In this document: in pieces, positions 35,301-47,300 of the stretch
Position numbering within the stretch: position 1 is the first letter of the stretch
How the letters are laid out: each line of letters begins with the position of its first letter
Source: Dipylidium caninum
Taxonomy: Eukaryota; Platyhelminthes; Cestoda; Cyclophyllidea; Dipylidiidae
Assembly (NCBI GenBank): GCA_017562135.1
Contig: QEYB01000228.1
Coordinates: 496,001-560,000 of the forward strand
Reading direction: 5' to 3'
Length of the DNA stretch: 64,000 nucleotides
Position numbers and translations under genes: made by a program
The notes under the pieces: generated by a model
The model's database searches: none
Told to the model about the DNA's origin: nothing
Seen by the model: the letters and a program-made list of their open reading frames with translations, nothing else

Positions 35301-38300
35301 TTTGCGATAACTTCCCCTTGTGTGTGCTGCAGTTCTTCTTCTTTTCGTCTATACCTCTGTCCACCTCACTATGAGGCCAAATCAGAATGCTACCAACCGC
35401 CTTGTTCGAGTAGTAAGCACCCGATCAAATGGTTATCAACTTGCGTTTTCCACTTTCGACTCCGCCTCTCTCCCCCCCACTTGGAAAAGCGAAAACCGCG
35501 GTTTGTAGTGTCACCTCGGTGCGCCTACCGTCTGTTCGAAGGGAAAACGTTGAGGTAATCGGCTTTAGCGGAGGTGTTGGCGGCGAGGTCAACTCCGCCT
35601 TCCTTCCATCCCTTCTATTGGCGATTATTAACATCTCCCTTTTGGCCGGTTGTTTTTGAATCTGTCATTTTCCTCTGAAATGAGTTAAGCTTAGAACCGA
35701 GTCCCTGGCAAACAGGATTATCGCCGAAGTGTAATAAAATTGGGATACTACACGAGTGAGCGCCTCTTCCCCACCCGTCACCGGCATCTTTGAGGCATGG
35801 TGGTTAAACTGCGAGTGTCGCAAAGGCAATTTCTGTTTTGCCATGTGCTCAGTGCTTCCTCATGCCGCTCTAAACCCGCCGGATGTCCACTCGAGTGAAG
35901 TTATAAATTGGCCATGTGAGGAGTATTATTTTACCGAAAGTCAGGTATGCAGGAAGAGGCATATGGAGAAGATCTATTTTCCCATTTTCGGTTGATATTC
36001 TTCATACTATCGCTTTGCCTAAGCACGACGCGGGACGGTTTATCCCTTTGACTCCTTTGCCAATGCTTGTAACGCTCAACATCAGTGATTTGTTTGCCAT
36101 GTTTGAAGTGTCGTCTGTCATCCTGATTCTCAAAGAAGAGTGGGCGAATTAAAGGACGTGTCTCTCCGCACTACAAGTGTCTCCGGTAAATCTTGTCAGC
36201 TGTCCACAAGGATGGAGTTTGAGCGAGGCTGGCGATGGACAGAGACTTGTGCATGTTGGAAATACGTGTGCCCGCACAGCCACGTCAATTTGAGTTATAA
36301 TGAAGAAGAGCGAGTAGCCACATGTCCGCATGCTATTGATATCTCCTTGCAAGTAGTATTTGACCGTCCTAACAACTGATGGTTGACTGATGTGGCAGTA
36401 TGCATCAAACATGGTGGTAAAAGACTACTCAAAGGCTTGGCGAGAATCTAAAAACGGGGCTATGAACTTGTGGTATCCCTTTCGCCGGTCCTCAACTTTA
36501 CTGTTGGCAAGTCAAGTCATTCCTACGTCCTTCACTCGGACACTTGCATCACGGGCTGTGTGAAGTGAAGTCTCGCGGCACGGACGAATTTCACGTCTAG
36601 CGGAGCGGCGGCAGCTCAGGCGAGAGAAGTGTGGGGCTAAAGGGGTTGTCTCAGACACGGAGGCGGCGCCTCTTGCCAATCACACAACCGCAGCCCAAGA
36701 CGTAGTCGCGTCTGAAGAAAGTATTGACATGGTGGCAGGCGACAACGTGAGTGGGACTGGTGGCGGGACGACTTTAAATAGCAATTGGTAACGGGGCAAT
36801 TATCCACACACGGGAAGAGTGCCACGCCTCCCCTCGAGGCCTGTGATAATATGCCGCGACTGTTTTCCCATTTTTCCATTCAGAACCTGCCATCCACAGG
36901 GCTTGGGGTTGAAAATTTCCACCCTCAAGCCGCGGTTCGTTTTGCACGGTCAGTCTCGGTGTCTGAATGCCATTATGCTCTACCAACATGTCATTCCAGT
37001 TCACCATCCTCGCCAGGGCCACCTCTAGTTGTGTGGAGCTGATAACATGAATTGTTATTGCAGAAAAATAAGGTCTTCGCGGTGCTGGGCCCCTACCGTC
37101 ACATCCGTGAGGGCATGCGTCGGCGAGGATGGGTGGAGAAGTTCTATCGGGCTCCGCTCTCAGTGACCGGTGAACGCGTTGCCTGCTTGCGGAATTCCAG
37201 TAACCGACTTACTGAAGCCTCGTCTCCCAACACCGTCTGCGTCAACGGTGATTTTGATCATGGACACATTCATCAGGAGGAATTCCACCCTCTTCAAACA
37301 GTGAGTTGAAGTGAATTTCGGGCATCTGAGAGTCAATTTGTATTTCTTCTACCACTTGACCGGTTGCCAAGGTCACGGCGCCTCAGGTGGTGTTTGGGCA
37401 AATTAAAGGTCGTCGGCCTAAAAAGAAACATTCATCCTTCGGCCGAGAGGAAGGGGGGAGAGAGACAGTCAGTTTGGAAGGACAGACCCGACGCCATTTC
37501 ACCAAAGTCTTATGAGAAGCGTCGGTTATCCCTTGCGGATACGTCGGCGAGTTTCCCCTCGTCTCTTCCGCTCTCTCTCCGGGCCGTGATTCGATGTGCG
37601 TTGGCTGTGTCGCCGCACGGACTGCTGAAGTCGCTCCTAACCGAGCCGAGGTGGTCCATGCCCTCAATTAAAGAATTGGGATACGCGAGTCATTTGATGT
37701 CGTCATGAAGGTTTTCGTAGCGCTTCATAAAATCCTCTTCACACGTGGGATGTGCGTGTTTCAGTGACTTGTTTTACCACTGGCTCGAAAGTCTTGCCAA
37801 AGATGTCTCCGCGAAGAAGCAAAGGCTATGAATGCGTGAGCCCCTTAAGCCACAGGTGATAGCACAGGGGCGGCTGGCCTATGACAATTTGGCCGAGCAG
37901 ACCATATGTTCTTCTAACCGGCTTTTTTTAACCAGAGACGTGCCATAACGTGACAAAGAATTGAACATTCGAGTTTAAGATATTTCAGAGGAGGGGGGGG
38001 GGGTTTGGGTGTGGATTGAAGGTCGTATGTGCCATTGCTCCTCTCCCCTTTCAGGTAGGCATCTGCCGCCTTGGGAAGAGAAGAACGGATTCTACGGACT
38101 TCTGGTATGTTGCCTTAAGTCGACACCTCTGCTCACCCCTTAATAACATCTCGTGCGCCTTTTCCTCCTCCTCCTCCTTCCCACACTCTTGATATGCGTG
38201 CTTCAGTCACATTTTTAACCACTGGCTTCAAACGTCTCTCTTGCCACATGACCAAACGCAAGAGGCTGTGCCACCGTCACCCCCATCCGCTCTCCCTTTC

Positions 38301-41300
38301 GCAGCAAAAGAGGCGAGGAGTTTTTTCGCCCCCGCCTCCATCTTAACCGGCAGTTAACCTTTCAGCCAAGAATAAATTTTCAGTTGAAATTCAAGTATTT
38401 GCCTTCACACTATTTCGGTTTGTCCGATTCTGCAGAAGGCTCCGTTTCAAGTGGACGCTTAATCTCGCACCTCCCCCGCCTTCCGTGCCTGCTCCAACGA
38501 TGGTGTGTGACACCCAACGATGTGATGCTCCGCTGTCCGATAATCTCAGGTCCCTAACATCACACAGTCACTGTCGTTGGGAGCTGTCGCAATGGAGTCA
38601 CCGGAATGGCTGTGTGGATGGCGGTTGAAGGGACATCCGGGGGCCTATGTGCATGCACTTCCCTTGTCTGGAAGTTTTCTATGTGTTTTCCCCAGCCCAC
38701 CAGGCTTCCCACGATCGTTTGACTCCTTTGAGGAGAAGCGTCAGCGGAAAATCGAGTAGCCTCTCCTGAGTGCTTCTGCCACACTGTCAGTCCTCAGACG
38801 AACGACAATATTCCCTAGATCGCTCACTTCTCCTTCTCCTCCTCCTCTCACTTTCCTCGTTTTTCTTCTTCCCATCTCTGTGGCTTTCAGCGATGTCACC
38901 TTGTCCTTGTCGGCCATTCGCCTGTTACTTTGCAGGGTAAGAATGTGCGGAACGTGGTGCCCAACTTCATATGGTCCTTGAAGAAGGCCCACATGATTTC
39001 CGCTACCTCCGGCCCACATCAGCTGGTCAATCACCACACCAAGGCGCCGTTCACCACCAAGGTATGTCCAGTTACTTTCGCCTACTTGCACAGGTCCAAA
39101 CCCGTGAGGCGGTCTTCAGCTCACGGGCTCGGAGATTCCGACACTTGGGTGTAGAGGAAAGAAAAATTTTTTTTCGTATCATGCAGGAGGGTTTATGTGC
39201 AAAACCAGATTGAAACAATCGCGTAATCGGGACAAACTGTCCACTTTTTCTCGGGTGCCTTTGCCACCATTTCTTCATCATTTTGAAATTTCTTTCATAT
39301 CAACGCTACCAGTGGAGTGTTATTTTTCACAAATTCAGGTCGTTAGTATTGTTTTATTGTGATTTTGCTGTGTTTAAACGCTGGTGTAAATTTTGTTGCG
39401 AGAGATGGCATATTTCTAAGCTACCGATCTAATCCTATGCAAGAGTTAACTTACAACTTACCCGCAGTCCCAAGAGAATCCTCTCGAAAGTGGTTATTCG
39501 ACCGCTTTTGAATAATTTTTTTAAACGTTGAATTGATATTTTAGAGAAATGTGGATGGGTCTTTGAGTTGGGCTCAATCAATAGCTGAGACTTTGTGAGT
39601 CTCTTACCAAAGTCTCAGGCCAGAGGTGATGCTCCTTTCGTGCTATTTCCCCTGCCCTCTCCGCCTCCCTCCCAGTCGAACGGGGCACGCCGTCATGAGC
39701 GCCTGTTTCCTCGATCCCGGCGACTGGGATGCGCATCCACACGGGGCAAAGGGGCTGGGGACGCGGCGGTGTGACGGCCAACCGCCCTCGTGGGAGGAAG
39801 TGGGTGCTTGTCTCGGGGGGGGGGGGGGGAGATGACAGTCATGGGAGTACCTCGAGTAAGTGAAAGCACGGCACCTCTGTGGTCACCATCACCTTCCAGT
39901 TACCCACAACACGCCTCTCCCCTCCTCCCCCCTGACCTCGTCCATTCATCCAACGAGTTCATTTGTGAGGGAAAAGTAAAAATGAGAGTCAGACTTGGGC
40001 CTATTACATTTCTTTCCAACTGCCCATTAGACCGCTTCATGGATGGGTGTTTATATGTTGCCAGTCAAAATTACTGGGATTTCGTTAAACATAGTCCGCT
40101 TCCGGCATTCGGGCGCGGTGAGGCCAACCGAAAAGGAGGAGCCCGTCGTATTGGCACCTTGACTCCATAGGAGGAGGCGGCGGAGGGGGAGAGGCAACCT
40201 ACTATCCTCCTAGTCGTCTGACTGTAAAGCGACTTTCGTCTCCAGCTCTCATGATGACTGAAGAGCCGTTTTTTTTTTTTAAAATTGAGAAAATTCAACC
40301 GAAAATGACACATTTTCACTCCTTCAGCGATGAGGATCAGGCAACCTTCGATCCGCTCTTCCTCTCGATCCTCCTCAGATTGACTACTGTCACTCTTGCG
40401 GCCTCATCCCTTTCCGCCGCTAAAATCCCCTTTTTTGCCCAAGTCACAATGTCGCTGTCTGACACGTCATTTTGACTGAGCTAATTGACTATTCTCTAAC
40501 CGCCCCTTCTACGGACGGAGAGGGGAGGCGGAATTGTCCCCGGTGCTTCAAATTCCTGGTCCCGCAGCCATCGGGGCTGTGTGGAGGGGACGGGAGTCAA
40601 AAATGTCCATCCAATCACTCGGAGCGAATGATCGCCGAAATCTTGTCCCTGGCGGTGATGGGCAGCTCGGATTGTCACTAAGGTAAGCTGAATGCTAGCG
40701 GCGGGAAATGAAATTGTGCAGCGAGAGAGGGAGACTACCTGGAGACTGTGGAGAGAAGAAGGGGGCGGGGGGGACGGGGAAACCTATCTCTGAACAAAAA
40801 AAGTTCCGCTCCAAATTTGTGGATATCTGTGTGTTCATCAAAGAACCTTGCGAGGGTGGTGAAATTGCCTCAGCACTTTCAGGTGGGCCATTTAAACATA
40901 CGTGTCCTCTCTCCTACTCCGTCCACACTTTCAACGGTGGAGTGGTCGTGTCTGCCACCTCCTCGGGGGGGGGGATTCTTCCCTCGTGCGCCTTCACTTT
41001 GTCTCGATGGAATTCCTCCCCACCTGCTCCACCCACACGCACCCGCTCCACACAATGAGTCGCAGAATTGGACGGCAAAGCTTGACTGCCTCAAAGGGAC
41101 GGGAGCACCTCCGCCCTCTTTTGCTCTCTCTCCCCCTTTGTTATGTGTGTTGGCACAAATTGTCACCGCTACGCATTTGCATAACGTATTCGAGCAATGG
41201 GGGCAAATTTCGCCTTTCCGCTCCCCAATTTGCATGGCATGGGCGAAGGAGGCTGGTGTGTGTGCACACGAGGCTAATTTACATTTCCCTCGTGAATGAA

Positions 41301-44300
41301 TTCGAAGCCGGTCCTCCTTCCTCGTCGGGCTGTTCAGCCGCCCGGGCTGGAGGTGGTAGGACACCCACCGGAGGATATTGCCAGGACAGGGGAGGCGAAA
41401 GGGGCGAGCGGAGAAGGATCACTCGAGGGCTCATCGATTAACTCTACCGGATGTCTGACATTTCGCCTTTCATGCGGTGAAACGTCGTTTCACCTGCCTC
41501 CCCCTCGGGAGAGTCTGTTTTCACTCTGAGGCAACGTTTTTTCCTTTCCTCTTCGGGCACAAAGTGGCAGTTCGGGTGCTTGAGGTTTCACCCCTTTCCA
41601 TGTTTCTTCGCATCGGCGTGCAAAACTGTGGCTTTCCTCTCACAACGACGCCGTGGCGACAGTCTTCCCGCTACTTTGAGGCACCTCCACGTATTAGATC
41701 TGCCGGCGGCGATGGACTGCTTCCGACTCAATGATGCCTCCTGGTCGCGCGGCAGTGTGGTCGTCCCTCGCCCCTGCCGCCGGGGATGGAGGGAGGGAGA
41801 GGAGGGAGACACCCGCTGTCAACCGAGGTCAACCTAGTCTTGGCCCTATTCACCGCCGGAAGGCGTGAAACCGATGTCGGACGAGACATGATGAAGTGAG
41901 CCGTGGCATTTGCCCTACTCACGCCGGGCTGATGAAACGCCCCCGACGGCCCCCTCGTTACACCGTCGCCCGGTGGATCGGGCAAACGCTCTCCCCTCGA
42001 GTCACCAGGACGAAATGCGTCCTGGCGTGGGGGCGAGCAGGGCTTATTAGCCTCCTGTTTGTTGACTGGGTTAATGGCATGCCCCACTTTCTGTCGCCCA
42101 GCAAAGTGCTGCGCAGGGAGGATTTGGGGAGCAACAGAATGGACAATTCTAATGGACCCAAACTTCCCCTCCTGTCAGCCCCCAGGCCGAATTCCAGCCT
42201 GAACCTCTGCAGATAAATGGTGCACGGTTGACTGCGCATTACAGTGGAGAGTAAGAGGGTGGAGTAACAAATTGACAGCCAATATTTCCCCCTTCAGATA
42301 GGACTGTGTCGACAACTGCGCCAATACAGTGTGTTCAGTGAGAAGACGGAGGACTCCCTCTTCCCTCGCTGCTATATCATCTCACTGGAGGAGGAAAGGA
42401 CACGATTCATCAGTAATGCCCTTCCACTTGCTCTTATCACCTGCTGCTTTTGGCCTCTTTTTTGTTTCTCTGTTGGCCGCAGCTCCACTATAGCCACCCT
42501 TGGATGAAGAGTTTTTCTCCTTTCCGCCTCTTTTTATTTGTCCTGCATTCCCACTTAACTTTCACCCACGACTGGTTGGTCATTCAACGCGTGAGGCTCC
42601 ACTGGCTTAGTACTGCCCCCGCACTCCCAACCGCCTCTTCATGTTTTAATTATTCCGCTTCAGAGTAGCGAAGCCTCCTCAGTCAGTTCTTGGGGACAAT
42701 TTGTGATAGGAATGTGGAGGAGTTTGTCCTGTCTTGCAGAGGAATTCCGACTAACCGCTTGTATGTCCATCCTCAAGTGGGCTTGCAACTACTATAGCCT
42801 CCCACCGCGTCTCATGAACGCCAAACTCGGTGAGTAGAATGAAATTATCCTTCCTGTACCGCGCATTGCGACACCTTCAGTTTTGCATAATTTATTGGCA
42901 CTCTGAGTTCTAAGCGACCGAAGTGGTCTATGCGAAAATTGTTTTGGTAGTTTGAAAACTATGAAATGGGCTTTTTTTATTTGGTTCATCACCAGATGCC
43001 ACTGTGCGAGAAATGCACTGCAACTTCTACTCGATATTTTTTTTACTTATACGTCTTATAAGTGTTCTTCTTACTCATTTCGTACAATTTTCGCCTACTT
43101 GTGTTCTATCTTTGTTTTGTTGCCGAAGCAAGTAGGGGACAAAAAGGCGATTTAAGTCTACTTTTTTGGTTTGAGTTCAAATTGAATCACAGCGCGGGTG
43201 GACGGGCTTCGAGAAACACAAATGCAGCACCGAGCGGTGAATGCACTCATAAAAAAAGCTGCTCGATGTTATTACCAAAAAAGGTTGTTCTGGCAATTTG
43301 AGTGTCGTCATGGAGCCTGGAGGAAGATTACCAGTCCAGCTTGATGACGAGGAGGAAGGATTGAACACGCGGACTGTGGAGTCCAGTCGAGAATTTAGAT
43401 GTAGACTACTAACTGGCCATTTGGCCACGGCTGGGCTCGGACATCTGCTTGCAATGAATAGTAAAGTAGAAAAAAAAAAGAAAAAACACGACTGCTTCAT
43501 ATGCGTCACACGAACTGACGCAACCGCAGATGGTCGAGTGATCGCTTCGAGGGCGAGTGCGCCTCCTTGTTGTTTCCTTCGCAGTACACCATTGCCCCTG
43601 TTTTGTGCACCGAATCGTCACTTGCGATGGAGGCTGAATTTTATGGGACAATCGGAAAAAGACCGAACAAATGGGCAGCTGAGAATACACGTCCAGAACT
43701 AGCCTTTGAAATCGAAAATATCACCAAAAGAAGCATCCTGGTCAGCATACAGTGGAATGTCCAAATATTAATTGTCTATTATTCCTTCCTGCAAGACAAC
43801 CAGGCGAAAGCAGAAGACAGCGGCGGAGTCCGCCCACTGCCGTGAAATTTATGAGGGTTATTTTTGCGAGAAAAAAGCTGCAATGACCAAATAAGGTTAT
43901 GAAAGACTTGAATGCCTTTAGCACCTCTGACAGTAGTGATTTCCTCTGAAAAGATATATGTGACTTGTTCAATCGTTGGCAGAAAATTATCCCTGCGCAG
44001 AAAATACATTTGTTGTTTAGTAGTCTACGTCTGTTTCATAATTTCCAAATTAAGATCGTGTAAAAGGTGTAGAAGTTGGATGGCGCAAACGAAGGAGAAC
44101 ACCGAATGCCATAAGTCATTATTTTTGACAGATCCAGAGACTCCAGTGAAGGCAACAGGAAACAAGAGCAAAGCGCCCTATCCCCGGGAGCCCCTCACAC
44201 CCACCAAGGCGGTCTCCATGGCATTGCTGGTGTGTGAACACTTTCTGCGAACCAAACGTCGAGTCGAAACAGAAATGTCTGCTCGAGTGTGTGACTATTG

Positions 44301-47300
44301 CCTTTACCGCGCTCTACTTGATAGGGAACCTCGTCCTCTCCCTACTTTGCCTCTCTTTGGTCCCTTCTAGACCCTGGGATTCACAGACTCACAATGGGAC
44401 GCCTTCCTCGCCTGCTTCTATGCCACCCACGGGTAACTCTGCTTGTCCATTTCGCTCGCCGTTAAGGCAACTCTGTGTGCGTGTTTGTCCTGGGTATGTG
44501 ATTAAGTTCACCTAAAAATTTCCTACTTCGAAGCAGTAAGGATGAGGAAGAGGGCAAATCCCTGGGGTCAGACATACTAATCGCGAGTAAATAGCTCACT
44601 TGACGTGTAGACGGCAGTAAATACCACCACTGTGGCTCGTGACCTCGTGGAAGCGAAGTACGCGAGTAGAGTGCGCGAGGATTTGAATGTGTTTGTATGG
44701 CACCGCTTCCGATCCACTACTCAGAATGGCATCAAATAAATAGCTCCTCGGCGGTCTGTGGGTGTCCGAGTTCCCTCCTGTTAGACTCAGTTTCGGCGGC
44801 TCGCGGCTCACTTAGTGCTGCATGACTGTAGCCAGGAGGATGAGGGTGTGTGTATGAACCCCTTGTATTTTCACGTAATATTTGACTTCATGGAGGTTGG
44901 AGTGAAGTATTAATTGCTTGTGATGTTCGTCTTAGGTCCGGTAAGTGTTTTTACCCGCTGCTCCTCTCCATTTTCTGAGATTTAAGCATCTGCTACTTAT
45001 GATTCCTAGTAGTAATGTTTTGGCGCTAGACACTCTTCACCGTATTCGAAAGAAGAAGAACTGGTTCGTCGGTGTCGACGAATGTGTGACTCTTTGAAGA
45101 CGCACTGTCCCCAATTTGAGCTGGATGGCCAAAGAAACATTTGGATTGTAAAGCCGGGCTCCAAATCGCGTGGAAGAGGTTCTCTCATTCATTTATTCTC
45201 CACATTACAATGTTAAATGTTAACGGTGCTGCAAAGCAATTGGGCCCCTTACTTTCATCTAAGGCATCAGCTGTCATGCCAACATTGACACAATCCTGGC
45301 TGTGGCGGCAAACGGTGGCAGTATGGACAACAGATTCGTGGTGCAAAAGTACATTGAGCGCCCTCTCCTCATATACAATACGAAGTTCGACATTCGACAA
45401 TGGTTCCTGATAGCCGATTGGCAGCCGCTAACAATTTGGTGGTATAAGGAGTGCTACCTACGGTTTTGTTCGCGCGAATTTACTCTGGACAACTTTAATG
45501 AGTGAGTCAAGTTGTCCTCTGAACGACGAGGGCAAATATTACTTATATGTAGTGAGTAAGCGCCCGTAATTCGGTGTAATGAGTAACCCTCCAATTGTTG
45601 ACTGCTACAGGGATATCCATCTCTCCAACAATGCAGTCACGCACAAGTACAAAAACGGGGACAGATCTCCCCTCCTCCCCACGGAGAATATGTGGTACAT
45701 GGAGGAGTTTCGCCAGTACTTGGAGTAAGACTTCCGCATAACCAGGCACACTTTACGGTAGGAGTATACTCAATCGTCTTCCCTTTCATGCTGGAACCGC
45801 TTCCCATCATAGTGAATCCCTCCAACTCCGAGCCTGTCAGTTGGCTTTAGCACGGACCAATGAGGGATGATCAATTAACCCTGGTTTCTAATAGTTCTCC
45901 CTTGAATTTTCGCAACTATGTGGGGTTTTTGGAATGTGCGCGTTGAGCTATCCCCCAACCTGAGCCCCTCCTCGACTCTCCCCTCTTCTGACCTTCTTCG
46001 CCACCTCGTCCCTTTCCGTCTTCCTTGCCGTTTTAACGACTGCTTTGTCACATTCTTCAGCTTAAACGCACACACGCAGACACACAGACATGTATGCTTA
46101 TTTGATGCGCAGAAACATCGGTCACAGACATGTCTGGGAGCGAAGAATATTGCCGGAAATGCAGAAGGCAATTATCAACTCAATGCTCTGCTCTCAGGAC
46201 GCGATTGATGCTCGAAAGGTGAGGTGGGAAATCGCTTCTCCTTTGCCCTCTGCACCTGCCTTCCTCCTCCTCCTCCTCCTCCTCCTCCTTCCTTGCTCAA
46301 AGGCAAAGAGGCAGAGGCAGAGGCAGATGAGCAGGAGGGGAGATAATTGGTCTCTCTTTTGTGGGCTTCCACTTTGTGACCATGAGGGCAGAGGAAGGGG
46401 AGGTGAGGGAAGGGGAGGGGAGGGGAGAGGAGAGAGGAGAGGAGAGGAGAGAAGAGGTGGAGTGCAGGGGAGCAAACTCAAACACACTTTTTTAGCACTT
46501 TGAGCTCGAAAGTCAAAAGTCTACATCAGTTCTGCCTCTCCTTTCTCTTCTGCTAAGAGGAGTAAAGAGCAGATATACGTGCCCCGTGTTGTAATCTCCT
46601 GTCCACTTGAGACTACCTTCGCAAGTCAGGGGATTACCGAGGCTACTGCTAACGCTTTCTCCCCTTGAGCCCTCTTCAGAGTAGTCGACAGCAAATGGGC
46701 AAAAATCGGGAGTCATAGCACTGTCAATCTCCTCTTGCCTCCCTTTTTACTTGGCCAAGTGGAGAGAAGACTTCTCAGTTGGGGTTTCTTTAGGGCTCTT
46801 TCGAACTCTATGGCGCCGACTTCATGATAAGCGCCGACGATCTTCGCCCCTAACTAATCGAGATCAACGCCAGTCCCTGCATGGCGCCCAGCACCTCGGT
46901 CACCTCTGACCTCACAGCCCGTGTACTCGAGGACACTTTAAAAGGTTAGTTGCCCCCCTCGAGGCGTATTTCCATCCACGTGTGGCGTGAGTTTACGATT
47001 TGTTGGAGAACATCAGGTCCCCGGAAAGCACTGTGCGTTTTCGGTGGTAACTTTTTGACAAGTGGCATTGTTTGTGGTGCATTTTCAGCTTCAATGTTCC
47101 ACATGTTGATGTAGAAAATCGAACTAAACACTGTTTTTCACGTTAGTCGTAAGTGAAGTAGCCCATGGCTACTGCCGAAGTTCATTTACGAATTTTCGAA
47201 CAAGCAGAGAAATGATTCAGAGGCACGTATAAGTTTTGTGGAAGTGTTTGCCACGTTTCGGACGAAAATTTGGAGTCGACGAGGATTCTGTTGCTGAGAC

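Noticed and set aside
38055..38104. 50-nt stretch with good acceptor (CCCTTTCAG) and donor (GTATGT) in TTLL intron 4
   Set aside because: The flanking exons join at phase 0; 50 nt would shift the frame and disrupt the conserved block.
46851..46853. Reading TAA as Tyr under the flatworm mitochondrial code
   Set aside because: The gene is nuclear with GT-AG introns, and the Wnt and Sp genes use TAA as their stop.
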